NCBI RefSeq assembly: GCF_963924675.1
Contig: NC_089232.1
Coordinates: 54,209,229-54,273,228 of the forward strand
Source of the DNA: Phocoena phocoena
Lineage: Eukaryota > Chordata > Mammalia > Artiodactyla > Phocoenidae
DNA length: 64,000 nt
Direction of reading: 5' to 3'
Below, piece after piece: positions 12,141-24,379 of the stretch; the stretch's first letter is position 1; each line of letters begins with the position of its first letter. Both the position numbers and the translations under genes were made by a program. The notes under the pieces were generated by a model that was not told the DNA's origin, did not search any database, and saw nothing but the letters and a program-made list of their open reading frames with translations.

Positions 12141-12640
12141 TGTTAAAAAATAAACTGAGGCATATTGAACATTTTAAGAGCTTATTTGAGCAAAAGTCTA
12201 TTCCAATTGGGCAGCCCCAAACCAGAAGTTGTTAGAAGCGTTCCCCCCACAGGAGCTGGTGGGGGGCGGTGGGCGGCGGTGAGGGTGAGCCTTTTATAGA
12301 GAAAAGGTGGAAGCAAAGTAAGGAAATTACTGATTGGCTATAGCTAAAGCCTAGATGGCAGTTTGTGATTGGTTGTCCTAACTTTTCAGCATTTGCACGC
12401 TTAGATTTTGGTTTGCTTCCGTAGGCGGCCAGTACATCAGAGCCACCTCAGTCTAATGGCCTCCTTGCTGAATTAATGTTAATACCTTTTAAGTTAACCT
12501 TATAGGATGGCATTAGATTGGAGTTTAGTGGTCTGGTTTGAACAGTCTTAAGAGCTTCCCAGACTCCTGTGTAAAAAAGCAAACATTACTGGCAGGGATC
12601 TCACTTCAAGCCTTTATCAATGAAGTCTTCCTTAACTTTT
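12141..12640 (-). mobile_element. Solo LTR (family not named), minus strand
   Basis: Read on the minus strand, it has a CCAAT-type motif ('ggacaaccaatcac'), a TATA box ('tataaaagg', 12,298-12,290), a G-rich patch, a poly(A) signal-like 'caaataagctcttaaaa', and the terminus '...tttattttttaaca' at 12,141. These parts recur in the same order in the LTR at 16.0-16.3 kb. The far end (12.5-12.65 kb) is uncertain. No internal retroviral genes adjoin it. Confidence 0.7.
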
Positions 12641-12845
12641 TACTCTCAGTCAGTAGCTTTAGAACAGGTCTCCACATGGGAGTGTGGGGAGGGGGAGGTA
12701 AATCTGGTGATCCTGGAGGAAAAACAGCCACCCAAACGGAAAACACACTGCCTGCCAACCAAACTGAAGCTACCTCTGTTTTGCTGAGGGCCTGACCTAG
12801 GAGAGGAATGGGCTGCACTAGGCAGTGTTTCCAAGGTGAGCCTTA

Positions 12846-12990
12846 CTGATGACCTAGATGGGTGGGATGGGAGGGGGGGAGAGGGAGGCCCAAGAGGGAG
12901 GGGATGTATGTATATGTTTAGCTGATTCACTTTGTTGCACACCAGAAACCAACACACCATGGTAAAGCAATTATACTCCAATAAAAAAAT
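12846..12990 (+). mobile_element. 5'-truncated L1 3' end (artiodactyl/cetacean type)
   Basis: 'cctagatgggtgggatgggagggggggag...' then 'gctgattcactttgttgcacaccagaaaccaacacaccatggtaaagcaattatactccaataaa' is the 3' UTR end of the younger L1 lineage of this group. The same 3' end recurs at 36,829-37,072. Confidence 0.9.
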
Positions 12991-13029
12991 GAATTAATGA
13001 GAATGAAACTTGTTTTTGCACTTCTCAGA

Positions 13030-13195
13030 GCCTCTACATTGAATTTTCTCTCCCTTCAAAGCCCCTACAAGCCTTCACGCCATTCCTTCTCCCTGGCCTG
13101 CTACCTTGGCTGACTCTTCAGTACAGGGCCCTGCAAGATCTGACTCTCCCACCTTCCTACTTTTCTTTTTCCTCACATTGTAACTTACCTATCTA
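13030..13195 (+). mobile_element. Possible L2 fragment
   Basis: 'ccattccttctccctggcctgctaccttggctgactcttcagtacagggccctgcaagatctgactctccc' recalls the L2 pattern 'caggatctggccccta...'. Weak. Confidence 0.35.
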
Positions 13196-13391
13196 TTTAC
13201 TCAGGGGTCTAATAAATCAGGAGTTAAAAGGAGCCCTTAGAGGGTCAAGATCTGGTTTTATTCATCTACGTTACTCTGGCACCTAATATCTGGAGGCTGT
13301 ACAAGGATGATTATCAAGCAGTTGCTGGATATATTAATATATGTTAATGGAAGATACTAGCTTAAAGTGTTTCCCTATGGATAGCCAATAA

Positions 13392-13434
13392 TTTGGAGGG
13401 AGATTTTTTTTTTTTTTTTTTTTTGGAGGGAGAT
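13392..13434. repeat. T17 run between perfect 13-bp direct repeats
   Basis: 'tttggagggagat' occurs at 13,392-13,404 and 13,422-13,434 with only 17 T between them. The arrangement looks like a retrotransposon insertion reduced to its tail. Confidence 0.9.
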
Positions 13435-13439
13435 ATTTT

Positions 13440-15205
13440 TGAGGGAGGTAGGCCTTCTATTCCTGTCTCCTTTCAGGAGAAATACCAACTCCATTTGTTA
13501 GACCATCCCGGAATATTCTGGGACTGGAGGTGACTTGGCCACTGCCTGAATGCGAGTAAGAAAAAAGGAAAACGTTAAAGGCCCCCCTGAGGTTTCCCAT
13601 ATGGCAGGGGGAGGGGAAATCAGGTAGGAAGCCTCATGGAACAATGAAACAGGCACTGCTCTAAAATCCAAGCACAATCAAGTGCTCTCTGTAACCTGAT
13701 TCCACAGTTCACTTTCAATTTAGCCACATTATTACAGATTTATTAAAAGGAACTTAAATCTTTGAATGTATGCTTACTTATACTTAACCAGAATTTGACC
13801 CATAATACTCTCAGCGCTGTTGTAACTCACAGAATGTCCTAGATATACTGTGATCTTATTTCTAATAGCTGAATAAGCTAATCCCCATAAAGCCACATGA
13901 GTACTTCACTGTGATGTAGTACAAGGAAGAATTAGGATGTTCTTAGTAGGCAACTGCAATAAGCTACCTGCTGAGTCATTGAGCTGATCTATTTTTAATC
14001 CAATGAGCAAAACTCCTATTTGGTGTGACCTTATCTGAATGCTCTCCTCTGTGGAGCTTGTAAAAACTATACCACTCCAAAAAATGGAGGAAATATTCAT
14101 TTTCATTATTCCCTGACAAGATGATCATTCTGTTAATTCGGTTGGACAAAAATCTTTTATTTTAACTAGAAATCAAATAAGTATTACCTTAATGAAGACA
14201 GACAGGCAGCCAAGTTGTAAAAACAAAACAAAATGAGAAAAGTTCAGTACAACTAAATGTCTGTTTTTCTTTGAGAATTTACCTTAGTAATAATTACTGG
14301 AAATGCATTAGTCATGGTGAAAATTATATTCTTATTTTACATATACTTCTCTGCTGGCACAGAAAAATGAAACTGGCTACAGTCACCACGTGATACTGCT
14401 TTTGAGAGTCCCAAATTAGATGAGCCCCTGGTTTTGTTATTGGCAGAAAATGTCCCATCATGATTGTGAAACTCCTGCTGAAAAAAAAGAACCAATAGTG
14501 TTTGTAAAACCACTGCAAAATAGAAATACTAAATAGAAAAAAAGAATCTTATAATTTGGTACCATTTGTTAATGATTTTCTCTTCAATTTCCACAAGAAA
14601 AGAAATAATTTGATGCTAATTGTTTGAAAAGGTTGAGAGAGGTGTTAATGTCCAGTGTTAGTTAATTGTCTCTTGGTAAGAAAATCACTTTAGATAAGGG
14701 AGAAAATCTCATCGTAAAATTGTGTTGGATGAGAGGACAATTGTTCTATCAGGTTTAAGAGTTTTTGGCCTATGGAGATAGGATTCACTATTGCTATTTT
14801 AGATGAATTTCTTTTAATAGACTTCAGTAAGTTAACATAATCAATATGCATCTTATAGCAAGAGACACACTTTCCTTGCTATAGTCTTTGGGGCATGGCT
14901 CTAGGGACCCCATTTCCATTTTTGAGTCAAACTACCAGCAGTCTCTTTAGCTTTCACCACTAATTTGCTAGAGTTAAGGCTATCCTTAAATCTATGGATG
15001 ATAATTTCTCAGGAAGGTAGAGGACCCTAAGACTAGTTAAGACTAACAATGGGAAATTCTTTTTGAGTTCCTTTCACCTTTCAAATTCACCATGCATATT
15101 TGTGTGGTCAAAATAAAATTCAAAATAGTCATTGAAAATTACTTTTACCTTTCATTGCAGATATCGCATGTTGCCTATCCTATGTCTACACTTCTCTCCT
15201 TCATT
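13440..15205. other. No gene; no repeat family recognised
   Basis: AT-rich sequence. Only short frames (66 and 64 codons on the minus strand) without motifs. Confidence 0.5.
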
Positions 15206-15209
15206 CCTA

Positions 15210-15815
15210 ATGAAAATCAAATTTTTTCAGAGTGGCAGAGTACCCAATTAAAAATATTCACTTCCCTGGTCATCTTTGCGGCTAGCAGTGGCCAGGCAAC
15301 CCAGTTCTGGTGGATAAAATATAAGTAAAGTCTACAAGATGGAGTTTCCAGAGAAGCTACTGTTTTCCTGTTTCAAAGGATCAGACTCAGTTGGTTTAGG
15401 ACTACTGTATTCTCCATTTTTCTTTCCCCCAATATTCCTGCCTAGAACATGGATTTGATGCCTGGAGGTACAGTATCCAATCTTACAACCATGAGGACAA
15501 AAGCCACAAAGAAAGGATAGTAGAGTAGGATGCTAGAAGGAACTTGCTGACATCCTTGAGCAGCTGCACCAGCCCTAAACAGCTTGCATCTATGAATGCC
15601 AAATAAAATGCATGTGGCCCAGTTACATTTGTCCCATGGGACACTTATACTAAAAAATTGTTTATGTGAAATTCAAATGTAACTAGATGCCCTGTATGTT
15701 TATTTGTTAAAGCTGGCAACACTATCTGCTTATAGACTTCCTGCTATTTGAAAATTAAATTCCTATTTGGTTAAGCTACTACTGTAGTCAAGTTTCTATT
15801 ATATGCATCTGAAGT
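15210..15815 (+). mobile_element. Probable MaLR/ERVL-type LTR, interrupted
   Basis: Late part 'aaaattaaattcctatttggttaagctactactgtagtcaagtttctattatatgca' (15,752-15,808) matches an old LTR end with poly(A)-signal-like sequence and 'gtttaagccactgt...ttctgttatatgc'. Earlier text (gccaggcaacccagttctggtggataaaatataagtaaag) fits its start. A different element (15,611-15,722) lies inside. Confidence 0.5.
15611..15722 (+). mobile_element. Half of a palindromic nonautonomous DNA transposon (MER53-like)
   Basis: 'cccatgggacacttatactaaaaaattgtttatgtgaaattcaaatgtaactagatgccctgtatgtttatttgttaaagctggcaac' matches one arm of a common palindromic element. The other arm is mostly lost. Family name tentative. 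Confidence 0.45.
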
Positions 15816-15984
15816 CAACCCCTGATTTTTTTTAAATAATTAATTGTTATAAATTATTTTAGACTTTTCCTTAAAGCCCTAACTTTTAGATTAACTATTT
15901 GGAATTATGAGCTACATAATATTTTCTTTCTTAGAAAATGCAATCCAGATATAGCAATTGTTAAATTAATTAAAAAGGAAGTCA

Positions 15985-16320
15985 TTAAACTGAGATGGTT
16001 CTAATGTGTTAGTGGCATTACATAAGCAAACCAAACCCAATCCTGTAAATTTCTCAAGGTTAAGAAATTAAATTCTAAGGACAACCGATCATAAACAGCC
16101 AATAAGGTTTTCCCAAGTAAAGTGAATGCTTAAGCTATAGCCCATCAAATAATCTCCTTGCTTTGCTTCCTTCTTCTCTGTAAAATCTTTCCCCTAGCTC
16201 CTGTTGGTGGAGCACTTTCCAGTTTGGTGATTTGATTTAACTTTGGTGATTTGATTTAAACTGATTTTTGCGCAAATAAACTCTTAAAATTTTTAATATG
16301 CCTCAATTTATCTTTTAACA
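15985..16320 (+). mobile_element. Solo LTR, plus strand, relative of the 12.1-kb LTR
   Basis: Contains in order 'ggacaaccgatcataaacagcc', 'ctccttgctttgcttccttcttctctgtaaaat', 'ctagctcctgttggtggagca', 'cgcaaataaactcttaaaa' and the end 'tatcttttaaca' at 16,320. These match the minus-strand LTR at 12,141-12,640. A 19-bp unit (tttggtgatttgatttaac) is tandemly doubled at 16,223-16,260. The 5' limit is uncertain. Confidence 0.7.
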
Positions 16321-16470
16321 GTTCAAATCATTGGGTATTTGTTCTACCAGAAGTTAGCACTTGAAACTTAATAGCATTAATAAACAGAATTCAAATTTGT
16401 TTTCCATATGATTCATCAAAAGAAGCAAAAAGATTTAAGGCAATAATCCCAACCTCAAAACACAACATAG

Positions 16471-16766
16471 GGACTTCCCTGGTGGCGCACTGGTTAAGAA
16501 TCCGCCTGCCAACGCAGGGGATATGGGTTGGGTCCCTGGTCGGGGAAGATCCCACATGCCGCAGAGCAACTAAGCCCGTGCGCCACAACTACTGACCCCG
16601 CGTGCCACAGCTACTGAAGCCTGCGTGCCTAGAGCCCGTGCTCTGCAACCAGAAGCCACCACAGTGAGAAGCCCGCGAAATGCAACGAAGAGTAGCCCCC
16701 ACTCGCTACAACTAGAGAAAGCCCGCGCGCAGCAATGAACACCCAACACAGAAAATAAAAAACCCC
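16471..16766 (+). mobile_element. CHR-type SINE (long form)
   Basis: 'gggacttccctggtggcgcactgg' to 'caatgaacacccaacacag' plus an A-rich tail with CCCC interruption. Flanks 'aaaacacaacatag' and 'aaaaacatacatag' form an imperfect TSD. Shorter than the other long-form copies because it has fewer internal 20-bp modules. Confidence 0.93.
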
Positions 16767-16789
16767 AAAAACATACATAGGTCACTTCA

Positions 16790-17985
16790 AAAAGGGCTTG
16801 TGGGACCAAAACCAGGAGCTCTTAAATGCTGCAACCAAAGACTGAAGTTCTCCAAAGGTTGTGATCACTCAATTGTGCTGTGTTTTCCTGAGGAGATAGA
16901 AGCCTTAGCCACTCATATCCATGATTGGTGATGTGGGGAAGTAAATAAAGTCTCCCAAGTTTAACCAAAACTAACAATCAAACAAACAAAAAATTATATA
17001 CATGAAATGTAAGTAACCTAGTAAATTCAAAGGGAACTATTATTCATGGAATAACTGATATATTTGTAGATTTACTTACATTCTTTACTGTACCTATAAT
17101 ACCAAATGACTCAAATTATTGAAGATAAACTAATTCAATTGAATTATTGACTACTGTACTTATCACTATGCATAAGAAAGCATAGAGCATAAAGAAGTAG
17201 AAAATAATATGGTTTTTATCCTCAAAAAGTTACCATATTTTGAAGAAGATAAAACTTAACAGGGGTCAAATACTTAAAGATGAAACATGGAAGAATAATA
17301 TAAAAAGATAAATTATAGTTAAAATGGAGGGGAAACGGGAGGAAATGCATCAAAAGGCTATGGTGGTTATCTCTAAGGGATGAAGATTATGGATGTTAAT
17401 TATTATTTACTTTATGATTTTATGTATTCCTAATTGTCTGAAATGAACATGTATCAGTTGTAAGATTAGAAAGAAAACAATGTGTCTTTAAAAAATTAAT
17501 AAAATGAAATTAAATATAAAGAAATACCAAAATATACAATGCATATAATGGACTGCTAGGACAGAATATTGGGGCAGATTTCTTGGCGGAGGTGGAATTT
17601 GTGATGGACCTTGAGATTTTCCTGACTCATGTCTGTGATATCTACATAGCATGTCTAATTTAGGAATCTGATTTAATTCCACGGGACACCTACCACTAAT
17701 GTCTAATGCTATGGGGATGGTGTCACCTCCATATGAATGGTGTCCCCTGAAGCTGTGCAAGGAGGCAGCACTCTCAATCATTCTACAGCATATCAGGGCT
17801 TGCAAGTTCAGGGTCTGGTCTGGTTAAAAGTAGTTTATGGAAGTCATAAATATAAAGCACCAATAAATTTGTCATTTCCATGAGTATCCCTGCTGTACAC
17901 TGTTCCCTTGTTCTCCAGTTTTAAATAGTTCCCAAATTTTCATGTATCAGCTACAAGTTTAAGTTCTCTCTTGCAGCTATTTATA
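16790..17985. other. No gene; one possible old LINE-type 3' fragment
   Basis: 17,350-17,480 ('ggctatggtggttatctctaagggatgaagattatgg...') resembles an old repeat 3' end of uncertain family. The rest is unassigned. A minus-strand frame of 105 codons (17,488-17,805) shows no motif. Confidence 0.4.
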
Positions 17986-17994
17986 TCATACTGC

Positions 17995-18165
17995 TTGTGT
18001 AAAATAAGACTCCTCATTCATAAAATGAGGATGATAACAAAACCTTGTCCTACTTACCTAAAAATAGTTTCCTTTCTGCAAAATGGTGCTAATAATACCT
18101 ACCCTATTGATTTCACAGGGCTGTTGCAAGCATCAGAAGGGATACTATGTAAAAGCAGGTTGAAA
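17995..18165 (+). mobile_element. MIR fragments (3' half twice)
   Basis: 'ctcctcattcataaaatgaggatgataac' is followed within 60 bp by 'gtttcctttctgcaaaatggtgctaataatacctaccc...gggctgttgcaag', i.e. two copies of the MIR 3' half in tandem. Confidence 0.6.
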
Positions 18166-18679
18166 TTCAAAGTGTTACACATATCAGAGGCATCCCTATA
18201 GCTCTGCCTAGCACTGGAACCAAATCATTTGTGAGACAAGCACCAAGCTGTCCACTACAATATGTTTGACCATGAAGGGGTATGATATTTACTAGTCTGT
18301 GGACCTACAAAAACGTTTGTGCTACATTTTGTGTTTACTGTTTTTATGAATAGCTATTTTTAAAGGAGTTGGCAAAAGCCTGTGCAACTAGTGTGACTAC
18401 TTACAAGCCTGCCCATAAATGGCCTAGTGTTTAAAGCAAGAAGGTGAATTCTATTTCTCTTCTCTTATTCTGCTCATTTTCCCATTTCTTTCCACAAAGG
18501 GTGACCTTGTTCAGAGCAGAATTGTAGATAGAGTACTTTTCTAGTAGATACTTTCTTTTTACCTCTTAGGCTGACTCCAGTTTGAATGTATTTGGTATGA
18601 TCATTGGAATTTTCTTCCCAGAAGTGAAAGGGGTATTGTAATACTGTTCTGGGGGATGAAATGCATTCTATTACAGGAA

Positions 18680-18785
18680 CCAGAAACCTGGGTTCTAGTC
18701 CCAGCTTTTGAGTGAGTTTAGGTCAATCATCCCTCTCTCTGGGGCTTTAGTCTCCCCCTCTATAAAATTATCTAAAATTTTTTCA
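18680..18785 (+). mobile_element. MIR fragment
   Basis: 'cctgggttctagtcccagcttttgagtgag...ctctggggctttagtctccccctctataaaat' follows the MIR core to 3' end. Confidence 0.7.
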
Positions 18786-18814
18786 TACGGTTAATTTTTT
18801 TCTATAATGTAGTT

Positions 18815-19650
18815 GATTTGGGGGGGGGGGCAGAGAACAGCTTTATTGAGATATAATTTACATACCGTACAATTCACCCATTTAAAGTGTATAGTTCAAT
18901 GGTTTGTAGGATATTCACAGGTATGTGTAGTCATTACCACAGTCAATTTTAGAACATTTTCATCTCAAGGAGAAACCCCTATCACTCATCTACCCCTGCA
19001 AACTCCTTACCCCTACACCCCAAGTAACCACTAATCAACTTTCCATCTCCATAGATTTCCTATCCTGAACTTTCATATAAGTGGAATCATATAATACGTA
19101 GTCTTTTGTGATTGGTTTCTTTCAGGTAGCATAATGTTTTCAAGATTCATCCATATTGTTGAATATATCAGTGCTTCATTCCTTTTTTATGGCCAAATAA
19201 TATTCCACTGTATGGATATATCACATTTGTTTATTCATTTGTCTGTTGATGGACATTTGGGTTGTTTTCACTTTTTGGCTATTATAAATAATGCTGCTAT
19301 GAACTTATATACAAATTTCTGTGTAGGCATGTTTTTGTTTCTCTTGGTGAAATTCTATGTTTAATTGTTTGAGGAACTCCCAGACTGTTTTCCAAAGTAC
19401 ATGGACCATTTTACATTTTCATAAGCAGTATATGAGGGTTCCACTTTCTCATCATCTTCACCAATACTTGTTAGTATCTGGCTTTTTTATTTCTAGCCAT
19501 CTTAGTGGGTGTGAAGTGGTATCTCATTGTGATTTTGATCTGTATATCCTTGATAACTAATGATGTTGAGTATCTTTTCATATTCTTATTGGCCATTTGT
19601 GTATCTTCTTTGGAGAAATGCCTTTTCAGATACTTTCCCATTAATGTAAT
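18815..19650 (-). mobile_element. L1M 3' UTR and ORF2 C-terminal end
   Basis: Plus strand begins with G10 and 'agctttattgagatataatttacataccgtacaattcaccc', the antisense of an L1M 3' end. It continues through 'ggaatcatataatacgtagtc' and 'attattccactgtatggatatatcac' into antisense ORF2 ('ggaactcccagactgttttccaaagt', 'gtggtatctcattgtgattttgatc'). 5'-truncated copy. Confidence 0.93.
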
Positions 19651-19951
19651 TATTTTTTAGAGAATAAGTAACAGGAGAGAGAAAACTATCTCATTGACAG
19701 ATCTTTTAATGCTTGAAAACAAAAATATAATTAGCTAAGCTAACTTTAAAGTCTTTAAACTTTTGACCCGAAGTTTGTTTTTAAGCATATTAGAAAATCT
19801 AAATTAGTCCTAAATCATATTGTTTTCCCATTATGTGATTTTTATAGTAGTTGCCCTATTAAAAAGGCATATATCATAATCAGTGTTCTACTCCAGCATT
19901 CTGTTTCAGATGTCAAAGATTCTTTGTGAGGAAATATGGTTATTTTCTGTG

Positions 19952-21276
<1,325 letters not shown>

Positions 21277-21379
21277 TTCTCCTTAGTAGCTCAGTAGACA
21301 TCTAAACCACCATGGCCCTTAACTTTTTCTTCAGTAACACATTTGAGGAAAATACCATAAACCCCTCTGTAACGGTGGC

Positions 21380-21490
21380 TATTATGCAAGGAACAGTGTC
21401 ATCTCAGTCTTTACTGTATTCCATGCACACAACACAAAGCCTAGCACACGGTAGTTACTCAACAAATACTTTGCTGAATCGAATTGATTG
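21380..21490 (+). mobile_element. L2 3'-end fragment
   Basis: 'acaaagcctagcacacggtagttactcaacaaatactttgctgaatcgaat' is the L2 3' end pattern. Confidence 0.65.
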
Positions 21491-21734
21491 GAATTATGGC
21501 ACTGATCTTCAGCTTACACTGTGCTTACTCATGTCTTGGAGTACATCGTTTTTCAGAGCAAGGATTTAATTTTGTTACAAAGCAAAATAACCACACTTCA
21601 AAGGCATCAAAGAGGTAAACTTGACTCAATCACTGCCTGTTAGACATGAGGGGGAAAAAAGGAAATCCCAAAATTCAACTATGAAATTCATTCACTAATT
21701 TTATTTTTTGCTTGAAATTGTCAACGGCTTTAAG

Positions 21735-21990
21735 TGCTGTGCCAGAAAGACTAGAGACAGGCTGCCTAGGTTCAAATTCTGGCTCTGCTTTTTACCATCT
21801 TTGTAAATGGGCAAGTCTTTAACTCACCTGTGCCTCAGTCTCCTCATCTGTATAATGGGATATCAATAGTTTTGTAAAGTTCTTTTGTAGGGTTATTTTG
21901 AGAATATAATGAGTTAATATATATAACTCATTTAGAGTTTTATGTATTAGAATAGTGAATTTAGAACAGTGCTTGGCACTTAGGTTATCA
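21735..21990 (+). mobile_element. MIR, nearly complete
   Basis: 'ggctgcctaggttcaaattctggctctgc', 'tcacctgtgcctcagtctcctcatctgtataatggg' and 'agaacagtgcttggcacttagg' occur in order. Confidence 0.9.
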
Positions 21991-21994
21991 ATAA

Positions 21995-22445
21995 ATTTTC
22001 TCTATATTCCATAAAATAGGGGACATTCATAAAATATTTATGTTGACATGGTATATAATTATTCGTAGTGTGTAAAAGTACTTTGGAATTTTTTAAAAAC
22101 CATTACGTACATAGAAGATAATATTTGTATGATACACTCGGTGAACAGAGGGGGCTGCTCATGACCTAAGTTGAGTAGTCTAGGATTCCCACCTCCCAGG
22201 ACCTACCTAGCTATCTCAAGGATGAATGAACAATATCTTGGTATCACATAACTCATTCACAGGTTATAACGTTCTGCACAGCACATATACACATACCCAC
22301 ACCTACGCCAACACACATCCTCATATATAAACATAAATTTGTATGTTCAAAACAAACACATCTTCATTCCTGTTCCTAGGAAAACTGTTTTGATCACAAT
22401 AAGCTATTCCACGCTGTGATGACAAAGTAAATCCCCAAACTGCAG
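21995..22445. other. No gene; AC-rich low-complexity patch
   Basis: 22,280-22,360 is AC-rich ('acatatacacatacccacacc...'). The rest is unassigned. Confidence 0.5.
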
Positions 22446-22447
22446 TG

Positions 22448-22825
22448 ACTGTTAAGAGGCTGAATTGTGTCCTCCTCCTAAATTCATATTTGAAGTTCCA
22501 ACCTACAGTATTTGGAGATAAGTATTTAAAGATAAGTAATTAAGTTAATATGGGGCTTTTAAGATGGGCCCTAATCCAATATGACTAGTGTCCTTAGAGG
22601 AGGAAGGGACAGCAGGGATGTGCCCACACAGACACAAGGTCATGTGAGAACTCAGCAAGAAGGTGGCCATCTGCAAGCTAGGGAGAGAGGACTCAGAAGA
22701 CACCAAACCTGCCAGGTAACTTAGCTTAGACTTCTATGCTCCAGAACTATGAAAAAATAAATTTCTAGAGTATAAACCACCCAGTCTGTGGTGTTTTGTT
22801 ATGGCAGCCCTGAATTAGAAGGTAT
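22448..22825 (+). mobile_element. MLT1-type MaLR LTR
   Basis: Full-length-like LTR of about 375 bp: 'aggctgaattgtgtcctcctcctaaattcatatttgaag', 'gatgggccctaatccaatatgac', 'gccatctgcaagctagggagagagg', poly(A) signal region 'aaaataaatttc', and the end 'cacccagtctgtggtgttttgttatggcagccc'. Confidence 0.93.
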
Positions 22826-23039
22826 ATGCACTCTCTATTTTTTGCATTCCTCTTCCCTCCCCAATATCTAATAAAATAATTGACATACAATAGATACTCA
22901 AACAATCTAGGTTTTTTTCTTACTATAAAGAGAAGAATAATTTTTTTCACTACCTAGTATGTCTTACACACTTTATTTCATTTTACCCCATTTTCCCTCT
23001 AGGAGAACATGTATTATTCCCTCTGGGCATATGTAGAAA

Positions 23040-23170
23040 GTCTTCTCTGACTTACATAATAAGGAAGGAGACTCAGAGAAAAACAATTTGCCTGAAGTTA
23101 TACAGCTAGTATTTGGCAGGACTGTCCAACTCCCAGATTCATCTACGCTTTCTATAGCACAGTGCATCCA
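23040..23170 (-). mobile_element. MIR fragment
   Basis: 'aggagactcagagaaaaacaatttgcctgaagttatacagctagta...' is the reverse complement of MIR. Confidence 0.75.
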
Positions 23171-23206
23171 AACTCAGAACATCATCAGGAAGAAATAAAC
23201 AGTTCA

Positions 23207-23405
23207 GGGCTTCCCCGGTGGCGCAGTGGTTGAGAGTCCGCCTGCCGATGCAGGGGACACGGGTTCGTGCCCCGGTCCGGGAAGATCCCACATGCCGCGG
23301 AGCGGCTGGGCCCGTGAGCCGTGGCTGCTGAGCCTGTGTGTCCGGAGCCTGTGCTCCGCAACGGGAGAGGCCACAACAGTGAGAGGCCCGCGTACCGCAA
23401 AAAAA
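23207..23405 (+). mobile_element. CHR-type SINE, short GC-rich cetacean form
   Basis: Nearly intact 200-bp copy. pol III A box 'tggcgcagtgg' at 23,219-23,229 and B-box-like 'ggttcgtgccc' at 23,262-23,272. The body ends 'gaggcccgcgtaccgc' plus A-tail. Flanks 'aagaaataaacagttca' and 'aagaaatacagttca' are a TSD differing by two bases of indel. CpG content is high, so it is among the younger copies here. Confidence 0.97.
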
Positions 23406-23704
23406 GAAATACAGTTCAGAGAAGCAGGAATTTTTATCTCTAACAGGGCAATCTATCAGTGATAGCTATTGGAATCACTGATGCTATGAGTCACAACCAA
23501 TGACCATCTACCAGAGAAAAGCAAAATTCCTTGAGTTTGAAAAGCTCTTTTAATTTTTTCCTCTATATCAGATTATGTTTTCTTTCTTTGTCTTTTTTTA
23601 ATCAATTTTCTCAGACATGATCGTCTGGATTAATCATACTCCCAGGTTTTAAAAATTTTTATCTTTTTATGGTAATTATGTTTTCTTAATAAGATCCTAA
23701 AATT

Positions 23705-23835
23705 GTGCATTTATTTATTCACACATTCACAAATACTTATTAGGGACCACTAACTACATTCCCAGGACTCTGACTCTGGGGACACAGGTGAAAGAAACAG
23801 CACTTATTTGTAAACAGCTCACCTGGCAGTGAAAT
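23705..23835 (-). mobile_element. L2 3'-end fragment
   Basis: 'catttatttattcacacattcacaaatacttattagggaccactaactacattcccaggactctgactctggggacacagg' is the reverse complement of an L2 end. Confidence 0.6.
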
Positions 23836-24010
23836 AGACACGTAACCGGCAGCAACAATAACAAATTGCACTTGTATGCCTTAAGGGCAATACAGAGGTT
23901 AGCTCTTCAGCCAGCCTAGGGGAGTCAAGGAAGGTTTGCCATAGGTGACTCTTAAGGAAGATTTAGAACTAATTTAGAAGCAGAGTCCAAACTCAGCCAG
24001 GCAAAAAAAC

Positions 24011-24012
<2 letters not shown>

Positions 24013-24053
<41 letters not shown>

Positions 24054-24069
24054 CGTGTGTGTGTGTGTC
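24013..24069. repeat. (GT)n microsatellite with GCGCGC interruption
   Basis: 57 bp of almost pure alternating purine-pyrimidine, interrupted by 'gcgcgcgtgtgtgcg'. It keeps a 168-codon minus-strand frame open (poly Thr-His), which is not a gene. Confidence 0.97.
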
Positions 24070-24255
24070 ACACAGCACAAGGTAAAGGCATGTAGGGGAG
24101 AGAATGTGGGACATTGAACAAGTAGTTGGCAAATGCTCCTGGCAGTTACCGAATTCTTCATGTTGCCTGAGAATCAACCCAGAGTTTAACAATGCATATT
24201 TCTGGCCCCGTACCTCACGGTTTCTGATTCTATAGACCTCAGACAGGACCCAGGA

Positions 24256-24372
24256 TTTTTTTTGGTCGCACCATGCAGCTTGCAGGATCTTAGTTCCCCT
24301 AGCAAGGATGGAACCCTCGCCCTCAGCAGTGAAAGCGCGGAGTCCTATCCACTGGACCACCAGGGAATTCCC
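24256..24372 (-). mobile_element. CHR-1-like short SINE (tRNA-derived head plus A-tail)
   Basis: Reverse complement starts 'gggaattccctggtggtccagtgg' and ends 'gctgcatggtgcgacc' followed by A8, about 117 bp. No clear TSD. Same subtype as 58,497-58,624. Confidence 0.9.
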
Positions 24373-24379
24373 AATAAGT

